A stretch of 51,146 nt of DNA from positions 3,472 to 54,617 of the forward strand of contig CAJTQH010000003.1 of NCBI GenBank assembly GCA_910578305.1. Reading direction: 5' to 3'. A model generated the notes under the pieces. It worked only from the letters and a program-made list of their open reading frames with translations. It made no database searches and was not told the origin of the DNA. Below are positions 1 to 9,280 of the stretch, piece after piece. Numbering within the stretch: position 1 is the stretch's first letter; every line of letters begins with the position of its first letter. The translations under genes were made by a program, and so were the position numbers. Source of the stretch: an uncultured Muribaculaceae bacterium. GTDB taxonomy: Bacteria > Bacteroidota > Bacteroidia > Bacteroidales > Muribaculaceae.

Positions 1-1887
1 GGACGGATCGGTAGCCTTAGAAGGATTGGCAATCTCGATGACTCCGATATATGTGCCGAGCCATACTCGTCCGTTCAGATCCTCGCAGATGGCGGAACTG
101 CGCGTGTTTTCAAGTATCTTACCGTCCTGATCGGTGAATTTTTTCCAGAGGTATACCTTGTCGTCGGAAAAGTCGTTGAAGGTGCCGCGAGTGTCGTAGG
201 CCAGCATAATCCAGTTCTGGTTACCGTCGATGATGAATATCATGTCGGACTTGCTGCAATGGAGATACATTGCGTCCTGTCCGCCGGTGAATCCTATAGG
301 CGCAAGATCGAGAGTGATCCAGTCGGATGCCTTGACCTGCGATGGATCGAGCTTACGCTTGTCGGCGGGAAGTATGATGACGGGAGCCGATGTGCCGTCG
401 CTGAGTGTTGATACCCACAGATTGCCTCCACGGTCAATGCTTACGCCATAGGATATGTAGCGCTCGTCGATCTTGACAAAAGGCGCGTTGAGATTGTCGT
501 AGCGTCCTACCAGATGGCCGTCGGTGACTTTGAACACACCGTCGTAGGTGGTGGAGAGGTAATATGTGTCCGGGTCGTCGGGATCGGGGGTCATGGATGT
601 GCATGCTGTGGCATACTTGTCGATGGGCGATACGTGGCTGTTGTAACGTGTGTCGACCGGAAACAGCGTAAGATCCTTTATGTCGCCCGACAAGAGGTCG
701 ATGCGTGAGGCAGTCTGTGCTTTGTCGCGCCCGGCACGCTCCAGACTGCCCTTGATGTTGAAACGGTAGGATGTTGAACCTACATTCTGCATATAGAGGT
801 AGCGCGATGACTGGTCGGGGAAGAAATAACATACTTTTTTGACCGACAGTGCTTCGGGCAGGAAGCGATCCATATTGACGGTGATCGATCCGGACTCTCC
901 GAGGCTGTAATGTGCGATGCCTTGCTTGTTGAGCGACCAGAGCGATCGGGGGCCGCTGTATGTGCCAATGCGGGAGTCTTTGAGCTCGTCGGGCAGAGAG
1001 GCCACGAGGCGCTCGGCATAGTCGCGCGATGGATCGAGTGTGTAGAGGCAGTTGTCGGCGGCAAAATATATGGTGCCGTCGGGTGTGCGAGTAGTATAGG
1101 AATAGTCGTTGTGCAGGGATGTGAGCACGGTGACCACGTGAGATGTCTCGGCGTCGAAGTCGATGGTGCGCAGGCACAGATACACGCCCGGATCGTCGAA
1201 GCGCATGATCATGCGGGAGTCGTCGATGGCCATTAGCTCTACGGGCGGGCGGCTGTCGGCTATGGGACGGAAATTGTCGAACGAACTGATGTTGGCCGAG
1301 CGTGGTATGTAGCGTATCTTATCGTCGGCATGTACAACGATACGGTCGCCCAATAGGGTGACTGCGCTGAAGTTGGTGCCGAAGTTGGCCGAGCGTACCA
1401 CTTCGTGTCGGGGCTCATTGAAGTGAACGAGTCCGAATGCTGTGGCCACGTATATGTCGTCGCCGTCGAATGCCACTGAGTTGATGGTGAGCGGCGGTGT
1501 AATGGACGAGTCTTTGATGTCGGACATGTTGACGAGGCGTCCGTCGTCGTAGAGCAGGTCGATGTTGCCCGACTCGTAGGCTATGAACAGATAGTGGCGT
1601 GTGTGGTTGTAGAATATGTCGGTAATGTTGTCGTCGGTGAGCTTGTTGCCGCTGTTGTAGCTGAAGTTTTCATCGTTTTTCTTGTCGTAGGAAAACAGTG
1701 ATCCGCCCGATGTGTAGTATACGATGTGCTCCGTTTCGATGACTTTCTGCTGCGGAACAGCAAAAGCGGTGTGGACTTCCCACTGCCCTACCAGCAGCGA
1801 GGAGGCGTGAATGTGTGCAGCGGAGAATGATGCGAGCAGACATATTACGGCCGCAGTGAGGAGAGTGTGACAGTATTTGATCTTCAT
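1..1887 (-). CDS. PorZ-like two-component-regulator propeller protein, C-terminus cut by window edge
   Basis: The frame is open from an ATG at 1887 to the window edge (629 codons visible). The start MKIKYCHTLLTA is followed by a hydrophobic signal peptide ending near residue 27. The mature part begins with a stretch resembling PorZ openings (VGQWEVHTAF, then a YYTSGGSLFSYD segment). Repeats such as DDIYVATAFGLVHF and LGTYIGVIEI are typical beta-propeller blades. PorZ is a surface lectin-like partner of the type IX secretion sortase PorU; other periplasmic propellers of this type are sensor domains of hybrid histidine kinases. Nothing after the propeller is visible, so a hybrid kinase cannot be excluded. 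The gene lies 27 bp downstream of rdgB on the same strand and probably shares its transcript. Confidence 0.65.
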   Translation of the reverse strand, partial: MKIKYCHTLLTAAVICLLASFSAAHIHASSLLVGQWEVHTAFAVPQQKVIETEHIVYYTSGGSLFSYDKKNDENFSYNSGNKLTDDNITDIFYNHTRHYLFIAYESGNIDLLYDDGRLVNMSDIKDSSITPPLTINSVAFDGDDIYVATAFGLVHFNEPRHEVVRSANFGTNFSAVTLLGDRIVVHADDKIRYIPRSANISSFDNFRPIADSRPPVELMAIDDSRMIMRFDDPGVYLCLRTIDFDAETSHVVTVLTSLHNDYSYTTRTPDGTIYFAADNCLYTLDPSRDYAERLVASLPDELKDSRIGTYSGPRSLWSLNKQGIAHYSLGESGSITVNMDRFLPEALSVKKVCYFFPDQSSRYLYMQNVGSTSYRFNIKGSLERAGRDKAQTASRIDLLSGDIKDLTLFPVDTRYNSHVSPIDKYATACTSMTPDPDDPDTYYLSTTYDGVFKVTDGHLVGRYDNLNAPFVKIDERYISYGVSIDRGGNLWVSTLSDGTSAPVIILPADKRKLDPSQVKASDWITLDLAPIGFTGGQDAMYLHCSKSDMIFIIDGNQNWIMLAYDTRGTFNDFSDDKVYLWKKFTDQDGKILENTRSSAICEDLNGRVWLGTYIGVIEIANPSKATDPS

Positions 1888-1914
1888 TAACAGATATGTG
1901 TGGATAAAAGAGGT

Positions 1915-2502
1915 TCAGATATCCGACAGGTACTCTATGAGTTTCGCAGTGGCCCGGCCACGGTGGCTGATGGCGTTTTTTTCATCGGCACTCATGAGTG
2001 CGAATGTGGTATCGGCTTCGTCGGGCTTGAACACGGGATCGTAGCCAAATCCGCCGTCGCCGGAAGGCTCGGTGGTGATGACTCCGTGGACGCTGCCTTC
2101 GAAAGTGAGCATACGGTCACCTATGAGCAGAGCTATAACAGTGGAGAAGTGTGCCGAACGATCGGCCACACCCTCCATGTTTTTCAGCAGCAGCTCCATA
2201 TTGGCCTTGGAGTCGTGTCCGGGGCCGGCATATCGTGCCGAGTATACACCGGGGGCTCCTCCGAGTGCGTCGACCATCAGTCCGGTATCGTCGGCAAAAC
2301 AGTCGTAGCCGTAGTGCTCCCTGACGTAGCGGGCTTTAATCTCGGCATTGCCTTGGAGAGTGGCCGCCGTTTCGGGAATGTCGTCGTGGCAGCCTATGTC
2401 GGCAAGTGACAGCACATGCCATTTCGGCCCCATGATGCGGCGAATTTCCCGCAGCTTGTGGTCGTTGTTGGTGGCAAACACTATTTCGGCAGGTCGGCTC
2501 AT
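1915..2502 (-). CDS. rdgB: XTP/dITP pyrophosphatase (RdgB/HAM1 family)
   Basis: This 195-residue protein hydrolyses non-canonical purine nucleoside triphosphates (dITP, XTP) to monophosphates and so cleans the nucleotide pool. The N-terminal FATNNDHKLREI matches the family's substrate loop. The central ADDTGLMVDALGGAPGV and following SARYAG carry the catalytic Asp pair. GDGGFGYDPVF and the C-terminal SHRGRA are also diagnostic. Length is normal for the family. It sits between leuS (72 bp upstream) and the propeller protein gene, all on the minus strand. Confidence 0.95.
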   Translation of the reverse strand: MSRPAEIVFATNNDHKLREIRRIMGPKWHVLSLADIGCHDDIPETAATLQGNAEIKARYVREHYGYDCFADDTGLMVDALGGAPGVYSARYAGPGHDSKANMELLLKNMEGVADRSAHFSTVIALLIGDRMLTFEGSVHGVITTEPSGDGGFGYDPVFKPDEADTTFALMSADEKNAISHRGRATAKLIEYLSDI

Positions 2503-2574
2503 GGCTTATGGAGTGATTTATAATATATTCAAGAGTATCTGTCGTAAGAATATAACGTGAAATGTCATGTTATA

Positions 2575-5352
2575 TTATCCTACCACTATATTCACTATCT
2601 TTCCGGGAACTACGATGATCTTGCGTATAGTCTTGCCGTCGATCCACTTGGCAGCTCCTTCGTGGGCAAGTGCTATCTGCTCTACCTCGTCGCGCGGGGT
2701 GTCGGCCGCCACTTCGATGTTGAAGCGTGCCTTGCCGTTGAACGACACGGCGTAGGTGACTTTGTCTTCCTTGAGATATGCTTCGTTGAATGCGGGCCAC
2801 CCGGCATCGCACACCGAAGTGTCGTTGCCCAGACGATGCCAGAGTTCTTCGGCAATGTGGGGAGCGAATGGCGCCAGCACGGTGATGAGCTGCGACAATA
2901 TGGCACTGCTGTGGCAACGGAGCTGTGTGAGCTCGTTGACACATATCATGAATGCGCTGATGGATGTGTTGAACGAGAAGTTTTCGATATCGGCGCTGAC
3001 TTTCTTGATGAGTTTGTGCAGTGACTTCAATTCGTCGGGTGTGGGCTGCGAGTCGGTCACGAGCCATTGGTCGCCCTTGTAGAAGAGAGCCCAGAGTTTT
3101 TTCAGGAAGCGGTTGACGCCGTCGATGCCGTTGGTGTCCCATGGCTTGCTCTGTTCAAGAGGGCCGAGGAACATCTCGTAGAGTCGCAGAGTGTCGGCAC
3201 CGTAGCGGTCGACTATATCGTCGGGGTTGACTACGTTGAACATCGACTTTGACATCTTTTCGACGGCATATCCGCATACGTAGCGGCCGTCGTCCTCGAG
3301 AATGAACTGAGCGTCGTTGAATTCAGGACGCCACTTGCGGAAGGCTTCTATGTCGAGAATGTCGTTGGACACAATGTTGACATCGACATGTATGGGAGTC
3401 ACATCGTAGTCTTTTCTGAGGTTGTAGCTTACGAATGTGTTGGTGTCCTTGATGCGGTAAACGAAGTTGCTTCGTCCCTGTATCATGCCCTGGTTGATGA
3501 GCTTTCTGAATGGCTCGTCCTCGCACACCACGCCGAGGTCGAAGAGAAATTTATTCCAGAATCGGCTATATATAAGGTGACCTGTGGCGTGCTCGGTGCC
3601 TCCTATGTAAAGATCGACATTGCGCCAGTAGGAGTTGACTTCTTTCGATACGAGCGCCTCGTTGTTGCGTGGATCCATGTAGCGGAGATAATAGGCCGAC
3701 GAACCGGCAAAACCGGGCATGGTGCAAAGTTCGAGAGGATATCCGTCGGGCGAAGTCCAGTTTTTGGCGCGTCCGAGCGGAGGCTCACCGCTTTCGGTAG
3801 GGAGGTATTTGTCGACTTCGGGCAACTGCAGCGGCAGTAGCTTTTCGTCGAGCATATGAGGCACACCGTCCTTATAATATACGGGGAAGGGCTCGCCCCA
3901 GTAGCGCTGACGGCTGAAGATTGCGTCGCGCAGACGGAAGTTGACCTTTACACGTCCTATGCCCTTCTCCTCGATAAACTGCTTGGTGCGGGCAATGGCA
4001 TCTTTTACTTCCATGCCGTTGAGATCAAGTTCGGGGCCGCATGAGTTGATCATACGTCCGCTCTTTGCGTCGAAGCTCTCTTCGCTTACATCGGCTCCCT
4101 CGATAAGAGGTATGATGGGCAGATCGAAGTGACGTGCGAAAGCGTAGTCGCGGCTGTCGTGTGCGGGTACGGCCATGATGGCTCCTGTGCCATATCCGGC
4201 AAGCACGTAATCGCTCACCCATACGGGTATTTTGGCACCCGAAAGAGGATTGATGGCGTAGGCACCTGTAAACACACCCGATACTTTCTTGTCGATCATA
4301 CGCTCGCGCTCGGTCTTGTGCTTTATGCTACGGCGATATTCGTCGACAGCCTCGCGGCGTTCGGGCACAGTGACCATGTCGACGTATTCGCTTTCGGGAG
4401 CAAGCACCATGAATGTCACTCCAAACACTGTGTCGGCGCGAGTGGTGAATATCTCAAGCTGCAGATCGGTACCGTCAATGGCAAATTTCATCTCAGCACC
4501 TTCGGAACGTCCGATCCAGTTGCGCTGAGTCTCCTTTAGCGACTCAGTCCAGTCGATGGTATCGAGTCCGGCAAGCAGACGTGGTGCATAGGCAGACACA
4601 CGCAGACACCACTGATACATGAGTTTCTGCTCCACGGGATATCCGCCACGGATAGATACGCCTTCGCTCACCTCATCGTTGGCGAGTACAGTGCCGAGTT
4701 TGGGACACCAGTTGACCATTGTGTTGCCGAGATATGCCAGACGATAGTTCATGAGTATGTCGCTCTGCTGCTTTTCGTCCATAGCATTCCATTCGTCGGC
4801 TGTAAACGCCAGAGTATCGTCGGAGCATGCGGCATGCACTCCTTCGTTGCCATGGAGCTTGAAATGCTCTATAAGTGAGCTTACGGGCATGGCTTTGTCG
4901 AGATCGGTATCGTAGTAGTGACCGAACATCTTTATAAACGCCCACTGTGTCCACTTGTAGTATTCGGGGTCGCATGTCTTAATCTCGCGATCCCAGTCGT
5001 AGCAGAAGCCTATTTTGTCGAGCTGGGAGCGGTAGCGTGCAATGTTATCACGTGTGGTGATCTCAGGGTGCTGTCCGGTCTGTATGGCATACTGCTCGGC
5101 AGGTAGTCCGTAGGCATCGTATCCCATGGGATGAAGTACATTGAATCCTTGCAGACGCTTGTAGCGCGAATATATGTCGGAAGCTATGTATCCGAGCGGA
5201 TGTCCGACGTGAAGTCCGGCTCCAGAAGGATAGGGAAACATGTCGAGGACATAGAATTTGGGCTTTTCCTTATCGATCTCCGTATGGTAGGTATGATTTT
5301 CACGCCAGTACTGCTGCCAGCGGCTCTCTATTTCTTTATGATTGTATTCCAT
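2575..5352 (-). CDS. leuS: Leucyl-tRNA synthetase
   Basis: This 925-residue class Ia aminoacyl-tRNA synthetase charges tRNA-Leu. The HIGH signature appears as GLHVGHPLG around residues 46-54, and the KMSKS loop as EKMSKSMFN in the last third. The editing (CP1) domain is present, with the threonine-rich EIFTTRADTVFGVTF stretch and the GTGAIMAVPAHDSRD motif. An acidic insertion after residue 150 separates the Rossmann halves, which makes the protein longer than the E. coli enzyme; I believe such insertions are usual in Bacteroidetes. It lies between nadA and rdgB on the same strand. Confidence 0.97.
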   Translation of the reverse strand: MEYNHKEIESRWQQYWRENHTYHTEIDKEKPKFYVLDMFPYPSGAGLHVGHPLGYIASDIYSRYKRLQGFNVLHPMGYDAYGLPAEQYAIQTGQHPEITTRDNIARYRSQLDKIGFCYDWDREIKTCDPEYYKWTQWAFIKMFGHYYDTDLDKAMPVSSLIEHFKLHGNEGVHAACSDDTLAFTADEWNAMDEKQQSDILMNYRLAYLGNTMVNWCPKLGTVLANDEVSEGVSIRGGYPVEQKLMYQWCLRVSAYAPRLLAGLDTIDWTESLKETQRNWIGRSEGAEMKFAIDGTDLQLEIFTTRADTVFGVTFMVLAPESEYVDMVTVPERREAVDEYRRSIKHKTERERMIDKKVSGVFTGAYAINPLSGAKIPVWVSDYVLAGYGTGAIMAVPAHDSRDYAFARHFDLPIIPLIEGADVSEESFDAKSGRMINSCGPELDLNGMEVKDAIARTKQFIEEKGIGRVKVNFRLRDAIFSRQRYWGEPFPVYYKDGVPHMLDEKLLPLQLPEVDKYLPTESGEPPLGRAKNWTSPDGYPLELCTMPGFAGSSAYYLRYMDPRNNEALVSKEVNSYWRNVDLYIGGTEHATGHLIYSRFWNKFLFDLGVVCEDEPFRKLINQGMIQGRSNFVYRIKDTNTFVSYNLRKDYDVTPIHVDVNIVSNDILDIEAFRKWRPEFNDAQFILEDDGRYVCGYAVEKMSKSMFNVVNPDDIVDRYGADTLRLYEMFLGPLEQSKPWDTNGIDGVNRFLKKLWALFYKGDQWLVTDSQPTPDELKSLHKLIKKVSADIENFSFNTSISAFMICVNELTQLRCHSSAILSQLITVLAPFAPHIAEELWHRLGNDTSVCDAGWPAFNEAYLKEDKVTYAVSFNGKARFNIEVAADTPRDEVEQIALAHEGAAKWIDGKTIRKIIVVPGKIVNIVVG

Positions 5353-5390
5353 ATTATAATATAGTATATATAATAGTATATGATGATTCT

Positions 5391-6359
5391 TTATTTTCTG
5401 ATGCCTGCCGACAATTCAAGCATCTTTTCTATCGGACGGCGTGCTTTGGCTGCCAAATGCTCGTCAACGACTACTTCGGGGGTTCCTGTAAGCAGACAGT
5501 CGCGTAGCTTTTCAAGTGTGTTTAGCTTCATGTAGCTGCAATCGTTGCATCCGCATGTGCTATCGGATGCCGGAGCCGGAATGAACTCCTTGTCGGGACA
5601 CTTGCGGCGCATCTCGTGCAGAATGCCGCTTTCGGTGGCCACGATGAACTGAGTGTGGGGACTCTCGCACGCATATTTCAGAAGTACAGCCGTAGAACCT
5701 ATCTTATCGGCCATGAGTTGCAACGGTTTCTTGCATTCGGGATGCACGAGCAGGCGTGCCTGCGGATATTGTTTTTTCAACTCCGCTATCTTTTCTACCG
5801 AAAACTTTTCGTGTACGTGGCAAGCACCGTCCCACAGCACCATATTGCGTCCGGTAACGGAGTTGATGTAGTTGCCAAGATTGCGGTCAGGGCCGAATAT
5901 GATCTTGCAGTCGGCAGGGAAGCTCTCTACTATCTCCCGTGCATTGCCCGAGGTGACCACCACATCGGTCAGAGCCTTGACACGTGCCGTGGTGTTGACG
6001 TAGCTAATGACCGTGTGTCCCGGATGATCTTTGATGAATTCGGCAAATCTGTCGGCATCGCAGCTGTCGGCGAGAGAGCATCCGGCATCCGCATCGGGAA
6101 TGAGCACTGTCTTGTCAGGACAAAGTATCTTGGCTGTCTCTCCCATGAAGTGGACTCCACACAATACGATCACCGGCTCTTCGACATTGGCCGCGATCTG
6201 AGCCAGAGCCAGAGAATCGCCTATGTAATCGGCCACGTCCTGTATGTCACCTTTCTGATAATAGTGTGCCATTATCACCGCACCTTTTTCTTTTTTAAGT
6301 TGCAGTATCTGTCGCTTCAGTTCTTCAGTGTTACTGACCGATGCTTTATCCACATCCAT
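5391..6359 (-). CDS. nadA: Quinolinate synthase NadA
   Basis: This 322-residue 4Fe-4S enzyme condenses iminoaspartate with dihydroxyacetone phosphate to quinolinate in de novo NAD synthesis. MAHYYQKGDIQDVADYIGDS near residue 30 is the first conserved block. The cluster-ligand cysteines are recognisable in the segments IVLCGVHFMGETA, HPECKKP and the C-terminal STCGCNDCSYMKLN. nadB and nadC are not in the window, so the pathway partners lie elsewhere. The gene is separated from leuS by 38 bp. Its promoter must lie in the AT-rich gap upstream. Confidence 0.95.
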   Translation of the reverse strand: MDVDKASVSNTEELKRQILQLKKEKGAVIMAHYYQKGDIQDVADYIGDSLALAQIAANVEEPVIVLCGVHFMGETAKILCPDKTVLIPDADAGCSLADSCDADRFAEFIKDHPGHTVISYVNTTARVKALTDVVVTSGNAREIVESFPADCKIIFGPDRNLGNYINSVTGRNMVLWDGACHVHEKFSVEKIAELKKQYPQARLLVHPECKKPLQLMADKIGSTAVLLKYACESPHTQFIVATESGILHEMRRKCPDKEFIPAPASDSTCGCNDCSYMKLNTLEKLRDCLLTGTPEVVVDEHLAAKARRPIEKMLELSAGIRK

Positions 6360-6851
6360 TTCTTTATATATTTAAGTTTTTAGGTTTTAAAAAATTAATT
6401 CCCAAGAGTAACAATAATAAGTGTTGAAACCAGTGATAACTTTCTGCCACTTTACTTGCAAATAAAGGTTATTGAATCACGGAATGAGTCAATCTACACT
6501 TTATCTACATATCAACTGTTAGATATGTAGTGTATTAGCTATGTTATCAACATGGTGTTAATAAAGTGCAAAGTTAACAACTTTATTCCATTTCATCATC
6601 AATAACTGTGTAAATACACGTAGAGAACGATGTAAAATCTTTGTGTCAACTAATTTTGCAATGTGATGGTGTGGCATTATACAATGATGGATATGTTAAA
6701 TGCAAATATTGTTATCAATTCTTTCTTTTTTTTTATCTACGGTTATCAACATTGTTTTCAACAGTTATCAACGGATATAAACAAGACGGGCGAAAATGAT
6801 ATTTCTACCCGTCTTTTCATATAAGTGAATAATGAATACAGTGTGATGCCG
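6360..6851. other. AT-rich 490-bp intergenic region with DnaA-box-like cluster (candidate origin)
   Basis: No gene is visible here. The region contains repeated 9-mers one or two mismatches from the DnaA box TTATCCACA: TTATCTACA at 6501, TTATCAACA at 6544 and 6743, TTATCTACG at 6733, TTATCAACG at 6765, the weaker TTATCAATT at 6712, and TGTTAATAA (reverse orientation) at 6556. Three of them lie within 41 bp (6733-6773) beside a pyrimidine/T-run at 6721-6734. Such clustering in AT-rich DNA resembles a replication origin or DnaA-regulated site. Against this, both flanking gene blocks point the same way and strand composition shows no obvious switch by eye. dnaA is not in the window, though in Bacteroidales oriC need not adjoin dnaA. 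Confidence 0.4.
6783..6815 (-). terminator. Hairpin downstream of upp
   Basis: AAGACGGG at 6783-6790 pairs perfectly with CCCGTCTT at 6808-6815 across a 17-nt loop. It starts 37 bp past the upp stop codon on the minus strand. The minus-strand 3' flank is only weakly T-rich (GTTTAT), while the plus-strand side has TTTT, so the strength and direction of termination are uncertain. Confidence 0.45.
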
Positions 6852-7505
6852 TCACTCTTTGATGCCGTAGGCGAGATCGCCTGCGTCGCCCAGACCCGGC
6901 ACGATGTAGGAGTGCGAATTGATTTCGTCGTCGATGGCACCTGCCCATACCGTGGTGCGGTCGTCGGGGAATGTGGATCTGACAAAATCAATGGCTGCCT
7001 TAGAGGCTATGACTGATGCCACATGGATCTTCGAGGGTGTACCTTTGGTGAGCAGCGCGCGATAGCTGAGTTCCATCGAAGCTCCTGTGGCGAGCATGGG
7101 GTCGGCAATGATGAGTGTCTTTCCTTCGATGGATGGTGATGCTATGTATTCTATGAATACGTCGAAGTTTTCTTTTTCCTTGTATTTGCGATAGGCCGAG
7201 ACGAATGCGTTCTGAGCGTGGTCGAAGTAATCGAGAAAACCTTTGTGGAATGGTATGCCGGCTCGGAATATGGTTGCAAGAACTATATCGTCGGCTATCT
7301 CATGACATTTTGCCACAGCGAGCGGAGTGGTTACATCGACGGTATTATAGTTTATGGTCTTGCTTATCTCGTAGGCCATGATCTCGCCTATGCGTTCGAG
7401 ATTTCTGCGAAACCGCAGCATGTCGTGCTGAATGTTGACATCGCGCAATTCGGCCATGTACTGGCTTACGAGCGACGGGGTATCGTCAAAATTTACTATT
7501 TTCAT
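6852..7505 (-). CDS. upp: Uracil phosphoribosyltransferase
   Basis: This 217-residue salvage enzyme converts uracil and PRPP to UMP. The PRPP-binding loop is IIADPMLATGASM in the middle of the protein. The C-terminal part carries a uracil-binding-type segment ending in IVPGLGDAGDLAYG. ATIFRAGIPFHKGF is the other conserved loop. Length is normal. It is a single gene with a 112-bp upstream gap that holds a good -7 element and a hairpin after the stop, so it is probably monocistronic. Confidence 0.95.
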   Translation of the reverse strand: MKIVNFDDTPSLVSQYMAELRDVNIQHDMLRFRRNLERIGEIMAYEISKTINYNTVDVTTPLAVAKCHEIADDIVLATIFRAGIPFHKGFLDYFDHAQNAFVSAYRKYKEKENFDVFIEYIASPSIEGKTLIIADPMLATGASMELSYRALLTKGTPSKIHVASVIASKAAIDFVRSTFPDDRTTVWAGAIDDEINSHSYIVPGLGDAGDLAYGIKE

Positions 7506-7532
7506 GAGTATATGTATTATGTAATGTTATGG

Positions 7533-7540
7533 CAAAAGTA
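7533..7540 (-). promoter_or_regulatory. Candidate Bacteroidetes -7 element for upp
   Basis: On the minus strand this reads TACTTTTG, matching the Bacteroidetes sigma-ABfr -7 consensus TAnnTTTG, 28 bp before the upp start codon. No clear -33 TTTG was found at the usual 19-21 bp spacing, so the call is tentative. Confidence 0.4.
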
Positions 7541-7617
7541 TAAAACATACGTAAGGTCATAAATAAAAACCGATAATGATATATCAAAATTTTATTAACG
7601 AATATATGTAGATAATA

Positions 7618-8250
7618 TCATAATTTACGTATGAGTGAAAGACCGTCGCGTACGGGTATGATGGCTACTTCCACTTCCGGACATGCGGCTACAATGTCGT
7701 TGAACTCCATTATACCCCGGCTCTGAGGATCGGAAGGCGGAGGTGTGGCGGCCACTTTACCGTCCCACAGAGTGTTGTCGGCCAGGATGTATCCTCCACG
7801 GCGCAGTCGCGGGAGGATCATGTGGAAGTATTGCGTATAGTGGCGCTTGTTGGCATCCATGAACACCATGTCCCACTCCCCTTCGAGTCGCGGCACTATG
7901 TCCATGGCATCACCTATGTGGAGATGTATGCGTCCGGCATACGGTGATGATGCGAAACGCTGCAGCAATTCGTCTTCGAGTTCGTCATCTATCTCCACGG
8001 TGTGCAGTTCTGATCCTTCGGGCATGCCTTCGGCCATGCACAGAGCCGAGTAGCCGGTAAAAGCTCCGAGTTCAAGCACACGCATGGGCGATATCATGGC
8101 TGTGAGCATTTTGAGCAATCTGCCTTGTATGTGTCCGGAACACATGCGTGGATACAGGTGGTAGAGATGTGTGTGGCGGTATGTGCGTGCCAGAATGTCG
8201 GGCTCCGGCGATATGTGTGAAGCTATGTATTCGTCTAATTGATTTTGCAT
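7618..8250 (-). CDS. SAM-dependent O-methyltransferase (CCoAOMT-like)
   Basis: This protein of about 210 residues belongs to the class I methyltransferases of the caffeoyl-CoA O-methyltransferase-like family; the substrate is unknown. Motif I is VLELGAFTGYSALCMAEG, followed by the acidic VEIDDELED that binds the SAM ribose. DMVFMDANKRHYTQYF is the family's metal and substrate loop. The frame extends to an ATG at 8304, but that start would overlap the pyruvate kinase gene by 70 bp. The ATG at 8250 (MQNQLDEYI) overlaps by only 16 bp and begins where homologues begin, so I chose it. The order aroQ, pyk, O-methyltransferase is, as I recall, a conserved Bacteroidales arrangement. Confidence 0.88.
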   Translation of the reverse strand: MQNQLDEYIASHISPEPDILARTYRHTHLYHLYPRMCSGHIQGRLLKMLTAMISPMRVLELGAFTGYSALCMAEGMPEGSELHTVEIDDELEDELLQRFASSPYAGRIHLHIGDAMDIVPRLEGEWDMVFMDANKRHYTQYFHMILPRLRRGGYILADNTLWDGKVAATPPPSDPQSRGIMEFNDIVAACPEVEVAIIPVRDGLSLIRKL

Positions 8251-9254
8251 CGCAGTGAGTGATTTTCTACTGATAGGATTGTTGCCTGCATTGTCTCCAC
8301 GCATTGCAGGGGGTATTGTCCCTGAGCCGTCTCACCGCACAGCAGCAGCCATTCGGCTCCCTGCATCACAGCCATGGCAATGTCGTTGACTTCGGCGCGA
8401 GTTGGCGCAGGCGCGAGTATCATACTGTGGAGTATCTGTGTTGACAGGATGAACGGTTTTCCGGCTTTCCGGCAGGCTGCAGTGATGTCGTATTGCAGTA
8501 CGGGTATGTCGGACAAAGGCATACATGTGCCGAGATCGCCTCGAGCCACGAGCAGTCCGTCGGATGCGTCGAGTATGTCGTGAAGATTTTCTACGGCCTG
8601 CGGACATTCGATCTTTGAGTACAAGCGTATTGATGTGCCGCTGATGGCCCGGCGCACTGCGTCGACATCGGCTCGAGAGCGTACAAAAGAGTGGGCTATG
8701 AGATCAATGCCGAGTTGCTTTCCGGCCTCGATGTTGATGCGGTCGCGTTCGGAGAGGGCAGGCAGCGGCGGGAGTTGGCATCCGGGTATATTGACAGTCT
8801 TGCGCGATCCGAGTATGCCTGCACGTGTGACTTGAGCCTTTACGCCTGATGCGGTAATTTCGGTGATGAGCAGCTGAATATCGCCGTCGTCTATCATCAC
8901 TGTGTGTCCGGGTTGCAGACTGGTATGTATATCGTGGGCCGTGAGGCATATACGCTGTGCCGTGGTGTCAGAGTCCTCGCCTGCGAGAGTGAGTGTGTGG
9001 CCTTCGCACAGCTCTATTGGTGAGGCTACATCGGTGGTGCGTATCTCAGGGCCTTTAGTGTCCATGAGTATGGTAATGGACGGATCGACTGAGCGCACTG
9101 TGCTGACGATGTGAGCAATGTCGGCCGGGGTGACATGAGCCGAGTTGATGCGTATGCCTCTCATGCCTGCATCAGCAAGCGACTGCACAAACTGTGTGGT
9201 GCACCGCTCTGTGGCCATGGTGGCCATGATGAGAGTATGGTCAGTGGTGGTCAT
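8235..9254 (-). CDS. pyk: Pyruvate kinase, short form lacking the C-terminal regulatory domain
   Basis: The catalytic core of pyruvate kinase (phosphoenolpyruvate + ADP to pyruvate + ATP) is recognisable: RINSAH near residue 35, DTKGPEIRT near 65, the catalytic lysine block YSKIECPQAVENL, ASDGLLVARGDLG, and APTRAEVNDIA with LLCGETAQGQYP. The protein stops at 339 residues, just after this last block, where usual enzymes have about 470-490 residues with a C-terminal allosteric domain. The commonly seen ATQM is STQI here, and the usual N-terminal TKI motif is IMATM, so the substrate loop differs. It may be a minimal enzyme or a degenerating paralogue. It is in the aroQ-pyk-methyltransferase order. 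Confidence 0.85.
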   Translation of the reverse strand: MTTTDHTLIMATMATERCTTQFVQSLADAGMRGIRINSAHVTPADIAHIVSTVRSVDPSITILMDTKGPEIRTTDVASPIELCEGHTLTLAGEDSDTTAQRICLTAHDIHTSLQPGHTVMIDDGDIQLLITEITASGVKAQVTRAGILGSRKTVNIPGCQLPPLPALSERDRINIEAGKQLGIDLIAHSFVRSRADVDAVRRAISGTSIRLYSKIECPQAVENLHDILDASDGLLVARGDLGTCMPLSDIPVLQYDITAACRKAGKPFILSTQILHSMILAPAPTRAEVNDIAMAVMQGAEWLLLCGETAQGQYPLQCVETMQATILSVENHSLRCKIN

Positions 9255-9280
9255 GTGTAAATGAGAGAATGAGATGAGTG

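Noticed and set aside
434..1177. 247-codon open frame on the minus strand inside the propeller gene
   Set aside because: It is in another frame of the same strand as the clear propeller coding sequence, has an Arg/His-rich composition typical of frame shadows, and matches no family.
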